In this document: one piece after another, positions 9,701 through 18,106 of the stretch
Layout of the letters: the number at the start of each line of letters is the position of its first letter
Numbering within the stretch: position 1 is the first letter of the stretch
DNA from: Acetobacter vaccinii
GTDB taxonomy: Bacteria > Pseudomonadota > Alphaproteobacteria > Acetobacterales > Acetobacteraceae
NCBI RefSeq assembly: GCF_008365315.1
Contig: NZ_CP043507.1
Location: 101,010-165,009, forward strand
Direction: 5' to 3'
Length of the DNA: 64,000 nt
Position numbers and translations under genes: made by a program
Notes under the pieces: model-generated
Told to the model about the DNA's origin: nothing
What the model saw: the letters and a program-made list of their open reading frames with translations, nothing else
Database searches by the model: none

Positions 9701-10815
9701 TCTGGGGGTTGAAACGTCAGAGCGGCGAAACAGCGATGCGCGAGCGGCTGGTCGAAGCGATCGCGGCCACGCGGCCCGCCGTCGAGATCGCGACGATCGC
9801 GTTCACACTCGATGCCGTCGCAGACACTTGGAATCTGATCGCGAGCGCAGGTGACGAAACCGAGCGGCTCTATTGGTCGCGGCTCAACCTGCAGATCATT
9901 TCTGAGCAGGAAGACGTCACTGTCGTCGTCGATAAGGCGCTCGGCGTTAACCGCGGGCGCGCCGCGTTAAGCTATATCGCAGGGCACGAGAACCTGACCG
10001 TCGCGCGTGACCTCATCGTGCGCGTAATGCGCGATCCCTCAACGATAAGCGGCTCGGGCAATGCCGAGGACGATAATGATAGCAGCCTGTTCGGTTGGTA
10101 TGTCGGCAAAATCTTCGAGCGCCTCGATGCCATTCCGGGGTTCGAATCCGAGGTGGCCACGCTCGAATGGATCTACTTCTCTGCACTCCAGCACTCAGAG
10201 CGGCCTCCGCGCGCCTTGTACCGGCTGATGGCGACGGACCCCGACTTCTTCGTGATGTTGCTGAAGGCGCTCTATAGCAGCGAAGGTGGCAATGAGACCC
10301 CGCTTACCGGCGAAGCGCTCGAGAATGTCGAGAGGATAACATCCCAGGCCTTCCACGTTTTCGAGGATTGGTCGCGGATCCCGGGGAGCAATGACGACGG
10401 CACGATTGATGGGGCGAAACTATCGGCTTGGGTCGAACGTGCGCGCGCTGCTTCGGCCGAAGCTGACCGCGGCAGGATCGCCGACTATCGCATCGGCGTG
10501 ATCCTGTCCGCCGCGCCGCGCACCGGCGGCCAGGCCTGGCCGCCCGAGCCTGTCCGCGACGTGATCGAAACGGTCGCAAACGACGATATCGACCAAGGGT
10601 TCTTGATCGGGCGCTTCAATCGTCGCGGGGTCACCACGCGCATGCCGAACGATGGGGGCGATCAGGAACGCGATCTCGCAGCGCGCTATCGTGCCGACGC
10701 CAAGGCTAGCGCGTTGCTCTGGCCGCGAACCCGCGCTGTGCTTGAAAAGATCGCCAAGGGCTATGAGGCCGATGCAGTGCGCGAGGATCAAAGCGCCGAG
10801 CAGCGCGACTGGTAA
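6778..10815 (+). CDS. Giant (1345 aa) XRE-HTH protein with a putative nuclease-like domain, family not recognised
   Basis: Residues 8-70 form an XRE-type helix-turn-helix (QVKAARALLAWTQTELAKEA...STLADFERGERTP). After a short linker, residues 90-245 form a compact domain with GWDG (143-146), SAWEFG (163-167) and a Lys/Asp-rich KGKADKDFEKR (174-184), then a hydrophobic strand TFVFVTPQRW. This spacing of Asp, Glu and Lys is compatible with a PD-(D/E)XK-like nuclease fold, but I cannot prove it. The remaining 1100 residues are largely helical with repeated Trp and Leu patterns and no Walker A motif that I can see. High GC, single gene between E2 and E3, start at the ATG 5 bp after a palindrome. 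Likely a large defence sensor or effector; this is inference. Confidence 0.75.
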   Translation: MPNIDLPTPRQVKAARALLAWTQTELAKEAKIATSTLADFERGERTPIANNAEAIAAALRRQGITFTRGGAVTGSSHITGKSVPKPDVSGGALRWITAQNLIEWAGRRDGPAGLPELLTRLILVSCGPVALRFPADDSIAHSGWDGVVESPVATPYVPQGLSAWEFGAQRDGIKGKADKDFEKRSADPQGIDPAMSTFVFVTPQRWAKKDEWAAARRAEGVWQDVRVIDGDELVHWLDCHAGVAEWLAARIGRRPAGLRNLPEVFDEWSLATRPPLTPDIVTADRDDEVVKVLRWLNAEPSVMPLQAEAVDEAVAFLYAAVNQLPEPHRLFWMSRIVVTDSNTIAREVAGLSDKLVVVLTGGDPGLAARLVRDGHHVFAAYGSDVGAPATVLRLPRAWRHTIETALEDAGIERGEARRYASAAGRSLAVLRRLMPAAPARRPVWAQAPLVPPLLGAMLSGAWDRDYPADRAIVARLCNLPYDTVEEALAPLAAALDGPFRRSGSVWKLTSLRDSWFLLASHLTTAQVETLIAVFLEVMGEISPRYNDPDYRFRFDRNPPTEASPNLRRGLSEAVIALGIWHDQVSGVPGAVHLSERAVADLLDGADEARWWSLSNDFRRLAEAGPDAFLSAIDRALDTQPSPIASLFRSDEGLLHAQEYLSDLLWALEILCWSPDHAGRATLILARLAEADPGGKIANRPKETLARIFLPWRPQTFASPAERIALIDVIVKHWPMVGWNLLDAISPTVVGGITHPTAKPLWRDFSTDAPEIITNRSLSEMYAAIGKRLLTMAGGDPLRWEKVLDHWASFDAAWRVSAERALTAAVIGFDADARQIFREKLRLFIAKHARFPDAHWSLNVEELKPLEDIFADLEPSSVKHRHAWLFGHANPRFDTKLSWQEQQARTEAEQIAAVEELAQGLTDNDLVDYGLTVERPDFLGSAVALSTLAPARKEAMLRLAFARGKGNIERFVSGLLWGLKRQSGETAMRERLVEAIAATRPAVEIATIAFTLDAVADTWNLIASAGDETERLYWSRLNLQIISEQEDVTVVVDKALGVNRGRAALSYIAGHENLTVARDLIVRVMRDPSTISGSGNAEDDNDSSLFGWYVGKIFERLDAIPGFESEVATLEWIYFSALQHSERPPRALYRLMATDPDFFVMLLKALYSSEGGNETPLTGEALENVERITSQAFHVFEDWSRIPGSNDDGTIDGAKLSAWVERARAASAEADRGRIADYRIGVILSAAPRTGGQAWPPEPVRDVIETVANDDIDQGFLIGRFNRRGVTTRMPNDGGDQERDLAARYRADAKASALLWPRTRAVLEKIAKGYEADAVREDQSAEQRDW

Positions 10816-10925
10816 TGCTCCATCCTCAAGATTTTACGCCACCCGTACCAGAGGAAGGTTCTAACATCGCTAGACATACAGTTTAGACGAACAGGAATGT
10901 CTGCCATTTTATGCTCGAGCGAAGA

Positions 10926-11047
10926 TACCGGACATTCCGCTTCCCCCCTGATCTGCCTGTTTGCTCAATGATACAGAAGCAGACAGGCGGCAGTCGCCTC
11001 ATAGGCGACATAGCCAACGGATAGTGTAGCTCCGAGAAGCGGACGTT
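10926..11047 (+). repeat. Repeat E3
   Basis: Left GGAC at 10930-10933, C run of 6, hairpin left arm GCCTGTTTGCT and right arm AGCAGACAGGC, then GGCAGTCGCC and CTCAT, inner GACAT at 11007 and outer GACGT at 11042. GAC-to-GAC spacing is 111 bp. The hairpin left arm differs from the other copies by two T for C changes. One creates a T-A pair where most copies have a C/A mismatch; the other gives a G-U type pair. The flanks 10816-10925 and 11048-11128 hold no gene. Confidence 0.85.
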
Positions 11048-11128
11048 CGATTATACGTTCCAGTCTTGGTAGGCAGTCAAAGCACGCCTCTCGATACAGC
11101 TATCTTGGCAGTCAGATAATAGTCGCCG

Positions 11129-11290
11129 TTATGTATGCTCCAGAAAACCCAGCATCTGCGTGGTAAAAACCTCGGTTGTATAGACATTGGAGATATGAGA
11201 TGCCTCTTCTATCAACACGAAATCTGCGTTTGGAACGTAATCAGCCATCCGGAGACCAGCCTCAGACACCGACGCATCAGTCTGCGGAAC
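11129..11290 (-). pseudogene. C-terminal fragment of an alpha/beta hydrolase
   Basis: The frame reads VPQTDASVSEAGLRMADYVPNA and then DFVLIEEASHISNVY, ending MLGFLEHT. This matches the end of 3-oxoadipate enol-lactonase type alpha/beta hydrolases, with the catalytic His in ASHISN. The upstream part of the gene is missing and replaced by an IS5 fragment starting at about 11265-11285. A remnant only. Confidence 0.65.
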
Positions 11291-11511
11291 CACCAGTAAA
11301 TGGTCTGCCACGGACCAAAATGAACCGGCAACATTTTCCAGCTACAGCCCGAGCGGGCAAGATAGCGCAGCACATTGGTGAGCTCACGAAAATCGGTCGT
11401 CCGTTTCCAGCCGTGCCTGTTCGCATGAGGCATCAGGGGCGCTAATCGTTCCCATTCTTTATTAGTCAGGTTAGGCAGATAACGCTTCGTTCTGCGGGTG
11501 ATGTCGGCCAT
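11265..11511 (-). pseudogene. N-terminal fragment of an IS5-family transposase
   Basis: About 80 residues match the start of IS5-family transposases: YLPNLTNKEWERLAPLMP, then SGCSWKMLPVHFGPWQTIYWWFRR. The frame then runs into unrelated sequence (the hydrolase remnant). The DDE core is absent. A probable terminal region of the element continues to about 11600, without a clear partner repeat. Confidence 0.75.
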
Positions 11512-11603
11512 CCAGACCCGCTGCTCTGGCGTCCAAATCCAGTGCTTGAATCACACGCCAGACTCCCTGAAAAGCCCCTCATGCTGAATTTCCAAAAGGG
11601 CTC

Positions 11604-12323
11604 TTAGAATCCTACACCTGCGAGATCATAATAAGATTCTATAATGCTAAACTCAGTGTCCTCAACAGTTATATCATTTTTTTTCAAACGAGTAAGCGTT
11701 TTGTTTAAGATTTTCCTATTAAAAAGCTCTTCCCGCAATGATAAATCCAAATAAGTGGATAAAACATTTATATAGAAAATTTGGCTTGGCTGCCCGTTGT
11801 AAATGGCATTTTTACCAACACTCACCGCTCGCTCTAAGCATACAATGTATTTTATGATGCTTTGTTCTTCAGTTAATCCACTAAACAAAGATCGATGCGC
11901 GGCTAAAATCGCCTCTTTTTCCCTTTGAGGAGTAAGTGGTGTTATAATAGGAAGAGTTTCACATCGTTCTATAGATGAAACATGGTTTCTATAGACATTG
12001 TTAGCATCCGAAACAAGGTTGTGAATAATCTGCACTAAAGTTGAACGCTCGGCGATAACCGCGGAATCTTTAGATATCCCATTAGAACTTTCAGCGATTA
12101 TAGATGTTTTTCTGGCCGTATAAATTACTGCCAGAAGTGTAAAAACAGATATAAACGCCTGACTCCAATTAGAAATATCCCCATACCAGAGTGGATAATG
12201 ATCTCCTCTTACATATTTCCGAATATAATAATAAGAGCCGATCCCTATCGGAAACAATACAGAAAACACAGCTATAAATATTTCAATAAAAATCAACCAT
12301 CGATATCTTTTATTGTTCTTCAA
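11604..12323 (-). CDS. Two-transmembrane protein of unknown function
   Basis: 239 aa, AT-rich. Two predicted membrane segments lie at the N-terminus (about residues 9-34, LIFIEIFIAVFSVLFPIGIGSY, and about 52-70, WSQAFISVFTLLAVIYTA), followed by a cytoplasmic helical region of about 165 aa with no motif I recognise. It is the only intact gene between E3 and E4, with much lower GC than its neighbours, which points to transfer. Single membrane-anchored proteins of this layout occur in abortive-infection systems, but a link here is only positional. The 650 bp upstream (12324-12979) hold repeat E4 and no supported gene. Confidence 0.7.
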   Translation of the reverse strand: MKNNKRYRWLIFIEIFIAVFSVLFPIGIGSYYYIRKYVRGDHYPLWYGDISNWSQAFISVFTLLAVIYTARKTSIIAESSNGISKDSAVIAERSTLVQIIHNLVSDANNVYRNHVSSIERCETLPIITPLTPQREKEAILAAHRSLFSGLTEEQSIIKYIVCLERAVSVGKNAIYNGQPSQIFYINVLSTYLDLSLREELFNRKILNKTLTRLKKNDITVEDTEFSIIESYYDLAGVGF

Positions 12324-12619
12324 CGCACACCTCGACTCAGATTTGAGAATCTGAAAATGGTTTGCACGTCAAACCATGTTATCGCAATCCCCTAACATTA
12401 AAGCCTACTTGGAAATTGGGTATCGGATTCAAATCTATCACGGTGACGGAGCGGTCTGGAGGCTGAATATCCTTCCCAAGGTAATTTTCAAACAGGCTCT
12501 TGGAGCCTTTTGGAGAGCATTCCTGCCTAGCATAAGACTACTCATAGCGCTGTTAATCATCGTGTTCCGGTACGGGATGGTGGAGAGTGGAGACGTCCGC
12601 CTCCAAGTATCCGCTCTGC

Positions 12620-12745
12620 GAAGCAGACAGTCCATATCCCCCTGATTAGTCTGTCCGCTCAGTAGTGTCGGAGCAGACAGGCGGCAGTCGCCCTCATCCT
12701 CGACATACAAGGCGCGATAAAGATTTCCAAAACCGGACATGTGCG
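12620..12745 (+). repeat. Repeat E4
   Basis: Left GAC at 12626, C run of 5, hairpin with GTCTGTCCGCTC against GAGCAGACAGGC, GGCAGTCGCC and CTCAT, inner CGACAT at 12701 and outer CCGGACAT at 12733-12740. GAC-to-GAC is 110 bp and inner-to-outer 34 bp. The stretch from here to 12979 shows no gene. Confidence 0.85.
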
Positions 12746-12979
12746 CGTGGCAAGTCCGACATACTCGCGTATGCCGTCACCGTTGTTCCCGTCTGCCAGT
12801 AATTTCCGCTCATGTGCCTCACGATGCTGCGCATATTGGTAATTATACTGTAGCAAAATGAACCGACATCTCTGGACAAACACCTGAGCGAGCGCATGGT
12901 TAAGTGGTTCAACTTGATGGAATGATGCCCCGCATGCGCCGCTGATTGACGGCGCGCTTCATCACACCTCAACGCCAGT

Positions 12980-13342
12980 TCAGTCCTGCGCGGCACGACG
13001 ATCAAATGCGGCGCGGGCCTGTTCAAGGGCGGGACGGTTCTCGAGTGCCCAACTTGCCAGGGCTGCCAGAGGTCCTGTCAGGCTTTGCCCCAATGGGGTC
13101 AGACAGTACTCAACCTTCGGCGGGACGGTAGCATAGGCTTTGCGAGCCACCAGTCCATCGCGTTCGAGCCCGCGCAGAGTGATGGTCAGCATCCGGTGCG
13201 AGATGCCGGGGATGCGGTGCTTCAACGCATTGAAACGATGGGTGCCTTCTGAGAGATGGCCACAGACCATGACCGTCCACTTGTCGCCAATGCGTGCAAT
13301 CACCTCTGCCAGGCCGCGACATTCCGCTTCTACATTTTCCAT
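12980..13342 (-). CDS. HxlR-family transcriptional regulator (QorR/YtfH-like)
   Basis: 120 aa, full HxlR length. Starts with the conserved Cys (AECRGL), then the winged helix: IGDKWTVMVCGHLSEGTHRFNALKHRIPGISHRMLTITLRGLERDGLV, then the wing PPKVEYCLTPLGQSL. It is divergent from the oxidoreductase gene at 13458, the same arrangement as E. coli ytfH-ytfG (qorR-qorB). It probably senses redox or electrophile stress through the Cys and represses the divergent pair via the palindrome at 13381-13398. Confidence 0.9.
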   Translation of the reverse strand: MENVEAECRGLAEVIARIGDKWTVMVCGHLSEGTHRFNALKHRIPGISHRMLTITLRGLERDGLVARKAYATVPPKVEYCLTPLGQSLTGPLAALASWALENRPALEQARAAFDRRAAQD

Positions 13343-13380
13343 TGCTACTCCTTGGGCCGACAGGAACCTGGGTGTTCCTG

Positions 13381-13398
13381 ACGCATGAATTCATGCGT
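13381..13398. promoter_or_regulatory. 18-bp perfect palindrome, probable HxlR operator
   Basis: ACGCATGAATTCATGCGT is its own reverse complement. It lies 38 bp upstream of the regulator start and 60 bp upstream of the oxidoreductase start, in the only space between the divergent genes. A dimeric winged-helix regulator is expected to bind such a site. Confidence 0.65.
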
Positions 13399-13457
13399 AC
13401 TTGTTAGCTTATAGGAACAAATTTATCCTAAAGAACCATAAATAACCATGGAATCTG

Positions 13458-14324
13458 ATGATGAAAATAGGTGTGAGCGGTGCCAGCGGCCAGCTCGGTA
13501 GCGCAGTTGTTCAGGCGTTGGCGGAAACGGTTGCGGCCGAAAACTTGGTGGCGATTTCGCGCACCCCCAAGACCGATCGAACCTACGCAGGTCGCTTAGG
13601 CGACTACGACCAATCCGAGACATTGGTGGCGGCCTATCAGGGCCTGGATCGCCTGTTGTTGATTCCGGGGGCTGATCTGCGGCCGGGGATTCGTTCGCGC
13701 CAGATGTTGGCGGCCGTGGATGCCGCTGCACAGGCCGAGGTCGGTCACGTCTTCCTGTTGTCGGCAACCGGGACGCAGCGTGAGGGGGAGTCCGCCGTTG
13801 GGGCGGCGTATTGGCACAGTGAGCAGGCGTTGATCAAGAGCGCGATCCCCGCATGGACGATACTGCGTATGAGCTATTTTTCCGAGACGCTGGTCGAAGA
13901 GGTGCGGATGTCTTTGACGGCAGGCGGGCTTGCGATGCTTGAGGACAGCCGCGTCAGTTTCGTTTCGCGCGGCGACGTGGCCAAAGCTGCCGCCGCCGCA
14001 TTGACCAGCGAGGGCCACGAGGGCGCCATATATCAGCTGACAGGCTCTGAAGCCCTGCGTGGTGAAGCGGTCTGCAGACTGGTCGCGCAGCAGATCCAGC
14101 GGCCCTTTGCCTTGAACGTTATGCCCGCCGAGGTGTTGCGAGCCGGGTTGCTCAAAACGGGTCTGCCTGACGTGGTTGCCGATGCCGTGGTATCGATGAA
14201 GGCGCGGCAGGCGCGTGGCGCCTACGACATCGTCAGCGGTGACATCGTGCGTTTGACCGGAGGCACGCCATGTTCCCTGGCCGAGATTCTGGCGAGTACC
14301 GCCGGAGGACTGGGGCAGTCGTAG
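13458..14324 (+). CDS. qorB: NAD(P)H:quinone oxidoreductase, QorB/NmrA-like
   Basis: 288 aa atypical short-chain dehydrogenase. Nucleotide-binding motif GVSGASGQLGS near the N-terminus, followed by the substrate region with LLLIPGADLRPGIRSRQMLAAVDAA, FLLSATG and AYWHSEQALIKSAIPAWTILR, all hallmarks of the QorB/YtfG group. The cytoplasmic enzyme reduces quinones or related electrophiles with NADPH. The regulator is the divergent HxlR gene. The start could be 13458 or the next codon (ATGATG). Confidence 0.88.
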   Translation: MMKIGVSGASGQLGSAVVQALAETVAAENLVAISRTPKTDRTYAGRLGDYDQSETLVAAYQGLDRLLLIPGADLRPGIRSRQMLAAVDAAAQAEVGHVFLLSATGTQREGESAVGAAYWHSEQALIKSAIPAWTILRMSYFSETLVEEVRMSLTAGGLAMLEDSRVSFVSRGDVAKAAAAALTSEGHEGAIYQLTGSEALRGEAVCRLVAQQIQRPFALNVMPAEVLRAGLLKTGLPDVVADAVVSMKARQARGAYDIVSGDIVRLTGGTPCSLAEILASTAGGLGQS

Positions 14325-14351
14325 CCCCGCACTTGCTGGGTTCTTTGCTGC

Positions 14352-14520
14352 GCCAGTCGACGAAGGCTCCGCACCACCGGTGCAAGTAGGCTTGGAATTG
14401 CGGGTACATGACCACGTTGGAGGCGTAGTTCAGCAGGAGGTCAGGTCCAACTGGATGTCGGCGTTGCCAGGGCACTCGACCAGATGGCTTTCCAGGGCGA
14501 TGGCGTCCCGGGCGGCTAGC
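14352..14520 (-). pseudogene. Frameshifted alpha/beta hydrolase (epoxide hydrolase/dehalogenase-like) fragment
   Basis: On the minus strand, one frame reads LVECPGNADIQLDL and the next frame continues LLLNYASNVVMYPQFQAYLH. Together these match a contiguous block of alpha/beta hydrolases ([29 protein letters not shown] type). Start and end of the gene are missing. A decayed remnant between two active regulator/enzyme pairs. Confidence 0.6.
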
Positions 14521-15094
14521 AACTGTGTTTGAGCGGCCTCTCGTCACAATCACCAACGCTATCCTCAAAAGCGGAGTGCCATGGCGCATTAGCTCCGCCG
14601 CTCAAACACTGTTGCTGATTCAGACCGTCACGAGGCTCAACGAAAGTGCTATTCCTCTCACTATCGAACCGATCGCGTGCCGTTCTGAATGCTGCAGCGT
14701 TGTCAATAATCCACCGCCAAAGAGGCATCATTCCTACGAGCAGCCCCTTTCCCAACGGAGTGAGAGTATAATCCACCCGTGGCGGAACCTCACCATAATC
14801 ACGGCGAATAATAAGACCGTCGCGTTCTAACTGACGAAGAGAGCGCGTCAACATACGCTGCGTAACCCCATCAAGCCGCCGCGCCAGCTCTGCGTGCCGG
14901 AGAGTACCAGCAACACCGAGAATATGGACAATACCGAGTGACCATCTGTTGCCGGCATGCGCAAGCACTTCTCGCTTCAACCCGCCATCATCGTCACTGA
15001 GAGCAGCACAGGCTGCCTGCGACTGAGCCATCACGGCATCGAAGTCCAGATTATCGAACGGTATCACTCGTGTACCTTCTTCGTTTTCCCACAT
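14516..15094 (-). CDS. HxlR-family transcriptional regulator
   Basis: 192 aa. Winged helix in the middle: LAHAGNRWSLGIVHILGVAGTLRHAELARRLDGVTQRMLTRSLRQLERDGLI, then PPRVDYTLTPLGKGLL. A Cys before the domain (QAACAAL) is the usual HxlR sensor position. The C-terminus after FDSERN runs about 45 aa longer than family usual and looks unconserved, perhaps a run-on caused by loss of the original stop. Divergent from the NmrA-like gene at 15134, with only 39 bp between the starts, so both promoters overlap. Confidence 0.85.
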   Translation of the reverse strand: MWENEEGTRVIPFDNLDFDAVMAQSQAACAALSDDDGGLKREVLAHAGNRWSLGIVHILGVAGTLRHAELARRLDGVTQRMLTRSLRQLERDGLIIRRDYGEVPPRVDYTLTPLGKGLLVGMMPLWRWIIDNAAAFRTARDRFDSERNSTFVEPRDGLNQQQCLSGGANAPWHSAFEDSVGDCDERPLKHSC

Positions 15095-15133
15095 CGCGTC
15101 TTATTTTAACTTCATAACCATAAGGAATTCCTG

Positions 15134-16060
15134 ATGCCAGCGATGAAGACCCCTGTCATTGAAACCCTTGTCATCGGCGCCGGAGAGCTTGGTCAGACCG
15201 TCATCACCGGCCTGCTTGAACAGAACCCGGAATGCACTCGGTCAATCAGCGTTCTTCTCAGACCATCAAGCGGAAGCACCAGAACAGATATTGCGCGACA
15301 ATTAAAGCAAAAAGGCCTGAAGATCGTTTATGCCGATCTCGCGACGGAAACGGTAGATGGCCTCTCCGTCCTCTTCGCCAAGTTCAATACGGTTATATGT
15401 TGTACCGGGTTTGTTGGTGGTTCCGGTACACAGCGTAAAATTACCAGTGCTGTCCTTAAAGCTGGGGTGGACCGTTATGTGCCGTGGCAGTTTGGTGTCG
15501 ATTACGATGTTGTTGGACGTGGCAGCGGGCAGCCAGTATTTGATGAGCAATCAGACGTAAGGGACCTGCTGCGCGGTCAATCTGCGACCCGATGGATAAT
15601 CGTTTCGACAGGAATCTTCACCAGCTTTCTGTTTGAGCAAGCTTTCGGTTTGGTGGATCTTCAAGGTGCCAAGGTTCGCGCACTTGGCAGTTGGGATAAC
15701 CGTCTGACGGTGACCACTTCCGAAGATATAGGACGACTTACAGCGAGCATCCTCGCCCATAAACCGCCGATCCAGAACGAGGTGGTTTACGTTGCCGGGG
15801 ATACGTTCTCCTACGCTCAACTCGCCGAAAAAATGGAGCACTATTTTGGCCGCCCTGTCATTCGGGAACTGTGGGATATGGATAGGCTACGCGCAGAAGT
15901 CGCCGCACACCCTGATGACGGAATACGGAAATATCGTCTTGCGTTCGCACGCGATACTGGCGTGGCATGGGACAAGAAGCAGACTTTCAACGCTTTACAG
16001 GGCATTGAAGTAACCGACGTCATGACCTGGCTAAAACACCAGCAAAGTCTTGTAGCTTAA
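15134..16060 (+). CDS. NmrA-like / isoflavone-reductase-like NAD(P)-binding protein
   Basis: 308 aa. Begins with the Rossmann motif VIGAGELGQTVITGLLEQ (NmrA group GxxGxxG variant), then PWQFGVDYDVVGRGSGQPVFDEQSDVRDLLR and WIIVSTGIFTSFLFE, typical of the NmrA/isoflavone reductase group. It is likely a cytoplasmic NADPH-dependent reductase or a redox sensor. Paired with the divergent HxlR gene. AAGGA lies 8 bp before the ATG. Confidence 0.85.
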   Translation: MPAMKTPVIETLVIGAGELGQTVITGLLEQNPECTRSISVLLRPSSGSTRTDIARQLKQKGLKIVYADLATETVDGLSVLFAKFNTVICCTGFVGGSGTQRKITSAVLKAGVDRYVPWQFGVDYDVVGRGSGQPVFDEQSDVRDLLRGQSATRWIIVSTGIFTSFLFEQAFGLVDLQGAKVRALGSWDNRLTVTTSEDIGRLTASILAHKPPIQNEVVYVAGDTFSYAQLAEKMEHYFGRPVIRELWDMDRLRAEVAAHPDDGIRKYRLAFARDTGVAWDKKQTFNALQGIEVTDVMTWLKHQQSLVA

Positions 16061-16134
16061 ACCACTCACTGTTTGCGACATCTTAATTCCGGGAGGCACA
16101 AGGTCAGCATCAATCCTAACCATCAGCCCTTGGT

Positions 16135-16586
16135 TTACTTGCAGAGCGTGGCCGGAGCATGGTGCGCTGCAAGCCTCTGATGGAAGTCGGCATGAAGTGC
16201 TGCAAGTGTAATCTGGCCAAAACGCGCGAGAAGTTGGGCCTTAACATCCGCAAGGACGCCGCTCATTGCGTCGTTAACGGCTTCCTCAACAAGGCATTCA
16301 GTCTTTTCACTTCGGTTCCCTATGGCGAATAATCTTGGGCCATCAAGAGCCTCGTAGATATCTCGCAGCGTTACCTGATCCAACTGGCATGAAAGCGTCC
16401 ACCCCCGCCATGACCTTTCTCGGAGTGCACATATCCATGCTCACGCAGACCACCCATAAGACGTCGCACAACCACGGGATTAGTGTTAAGGGCGCGAGCC
16501 AGGGCTTCTGACGTCATGGGACCACCTGCTTCTGCCATATGCAGGAGTACGTGGAGCACACAGGATAATCTGTTATCTTGTCTCAT
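16135..16586 (-). pseudogene. Rrf2-family regulator split by a frameshift
   Basis: The first frame (ATG at 16586) gives [19 protein letters not shown]...[23 protein letters not shown], the Rrf2 winged helix. The normal continuation ([20 protein letters not shown], then RLFAIGNRSE) is in another frame down to the stop at 16135. The shift falls in a run of five G on the coding strand at about 16410; one missing G would restore Rrf2. Either a broken gene or a sequencing error in a homopolymer. Confidence 0.8.
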
Positions 16587-16689
16587 GTAACTTCTTGTGT
16601 TGCTAGAGTGCGATTTCGTTAGTATATCATGAAACTCGAAAAGTGACATGAAGGTGTGTGAGAACACTCTTACTTCGAGGACATGCTGT

Positions 16690-17172
16690 ATGAATTTGCT
16701 CGAAATTCTGACAGTCGGCGTCGTGGCGACTGCCGCATCCGATATCTGGCAACAAGCCCAGAAACCATTGACTGGAATTCCTGCAGCCAACTGGCCTGTC
16801 ACGGGCCGCTGGGTCATAGGGTGGCGCGACGGCAGGATCTATGATCCAATGATTGGAAAAAGACCCATCCTGAAAGGAGAGGCAGTTGTCGGCTGGGCAT
16901 TTCATTATCTGATTGGTGCTATTTATGCTGCACTGTATCTCAGTTTTGTGACTGTCATAGCAGAGACAGTCCCCACATTGTTGAATGGTCTGATCTTCGG
17001 ACTGATTACGCTTTTAGCGCCATTTCTGTTTATGAAACCTGCTTTGGGCGGCGGTTTTTTCGGACTTAGGGCTCCCAATCCTGAAAAAGGACTATTTCTC
17101 AGCATCAGCGCTCATGCCGTTTTCGGAATTGGCTTGTATTTAGGTGAACTGTTCTACCAAAGTCTTTTTTGA
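16690..17172 (+). CDS. DUF2938-family integral membrane protein
   Basis: 160 aa from the ATG at 16690, preceded by GAGGA 9 bp upstream. About four membrane segments (residues 4-22, 65-85, 88-110 and 135-155). Conserved DUF2938 parts: [29 protein letters not shown] and [29 protein letters not shown]. The function of the family is unknown. Divergent from the Rrf2 pseudogene and convergent with the AraC gene. Confidence 0.82.
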   Translation: MNLLEILTVGVVATAASDIWQQAQKPLTGIPAANWPVTGRWVIGWRDGRIYDPMIGKRPILKGEAVVGWAFHYLIGAIYAALYLSFVTVIAETVPTLLNGLIFGLITLLAPFLFMKPALGGGFFGLRAPNPEKGLFLSISAHAVFGIGLYLGELFYQSLF

Positions 17173-17176
17173 ACCT

Positions 17177-18106
17177 TTATTTATTTAATGAGTGCATTTT
17201 TCTATAATTACGAGGACTGAGACCGGTTACTCTGCGGAAGACCTGAGCAAAATGACTTGGGCTTTCGTATCCAGTTTCCAAGGCAATCTCGATAATGGAA
17301 AGACTGGTCTTGCGAAGCATTTCTGATGCCTTCTGGACGCGGTGCTGCATGAACCAGCCAGACGGGGTTTGTGCTGTGGTTGCACGGAATGAACGACTGA
17401 AATGAAAACGGCTCATCCTACACAGCGCAGCGAGGGCATCCAAATCAAATGGTTCAGCCAGATGTGCTTCCATATGCTCAAGAACTCTGCGAAGTTTCCA
17501 TGTCGGCAAGAGGGTGGATCTTGGCTTTGTCTCACTTTTGGTGTCAGCATACTGTCTTAGTAGATGAACTGTTAGACTTTCCAGAAGACCATTTACAAAT
17601 AAGGGATTTGCAATGGCGGGAGATTGCATTTCAGCTACCAGACCACTCAAAATGCCTGATATAAAAACGTCCTGTCCTCCCGAGACATCCCGCATTCGAA
17701 TACGAGAGGAGTTCAGATTTAATGACATGGCGGCTCGGTTAATAAGCTCAAGTCCAAGATAGAGATGCAACACTTCAAAACAAGTGTTTCCCTTGCCCTG
17801 CCACCGCATCAGATAGGGTGTGTCCGTCTGCGTGAGGTAAAATGTTCCTGCTCTTGCCTTGCTCTGTTCCCAAGGCCCTATCAGTTCACGCTCTTCAATA
17901 TTTGCTTCTCCGCGGAGAACCCAAACAAGCAGGGGTTCTGCGACGGCAGGTACAAGAATTTCGTCTTCTTGTACCGGGCGAGTGAATATCTGGACGTCAA
18001 CATCCTTCCAGACATCCCCTTCACTTTGCGCGACTTTCTTCCCGGGGAGAAGTTGCTCCAGTGTCAAACTGGCAGCACGCCGAGAAGGAAGGCAGGACAA
18101 AACCAT
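17177..18106 (-). CDS. AraC-family transcriptional regulator
   Basis: 309 aa. N-terminal cupin-like sensor (about 1-190) with VWVLRGEANIEERE, and a C-terminal double helix-turn-helix (about 205-305) with HLAEPFDLDALAALCRMSRFHFSRSFRATTAQTPSGWF and IIEIALETGYESPSHFAQVFRRVTGLSPRNYR, the AraC signature. Divergent from the SDR gene at 18256, which is its likely target. Confidence 0.9.
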   Translation of the reverse strand: MVLSCLPSRRAASLTLEQLLPGKKVAQSEGDVWKDVDVQIFTRPVQEDEILVPAVAEPLLVWVLRGEANIEERELIGPWEQSKARAGTFYLTQTDTPYLMRWQGKGNTCFEVLHLYLGLELINRAAMSLNLNSSRIRMRDVSGGQDVFISGILSGLVAEMQSPAIANPLFVNGLLESLTVHLLRQYADTKSETKPRSTLLPTWKLRRVLEHMEAHLAEPFDLDALAALCRMSRFHFSRSFRATTAQTPSGWFMQHRVQKASEMLRKTSLSIIEIALETGYESPSHFAQVFRRVTGLSPRNYRKMHSLNK

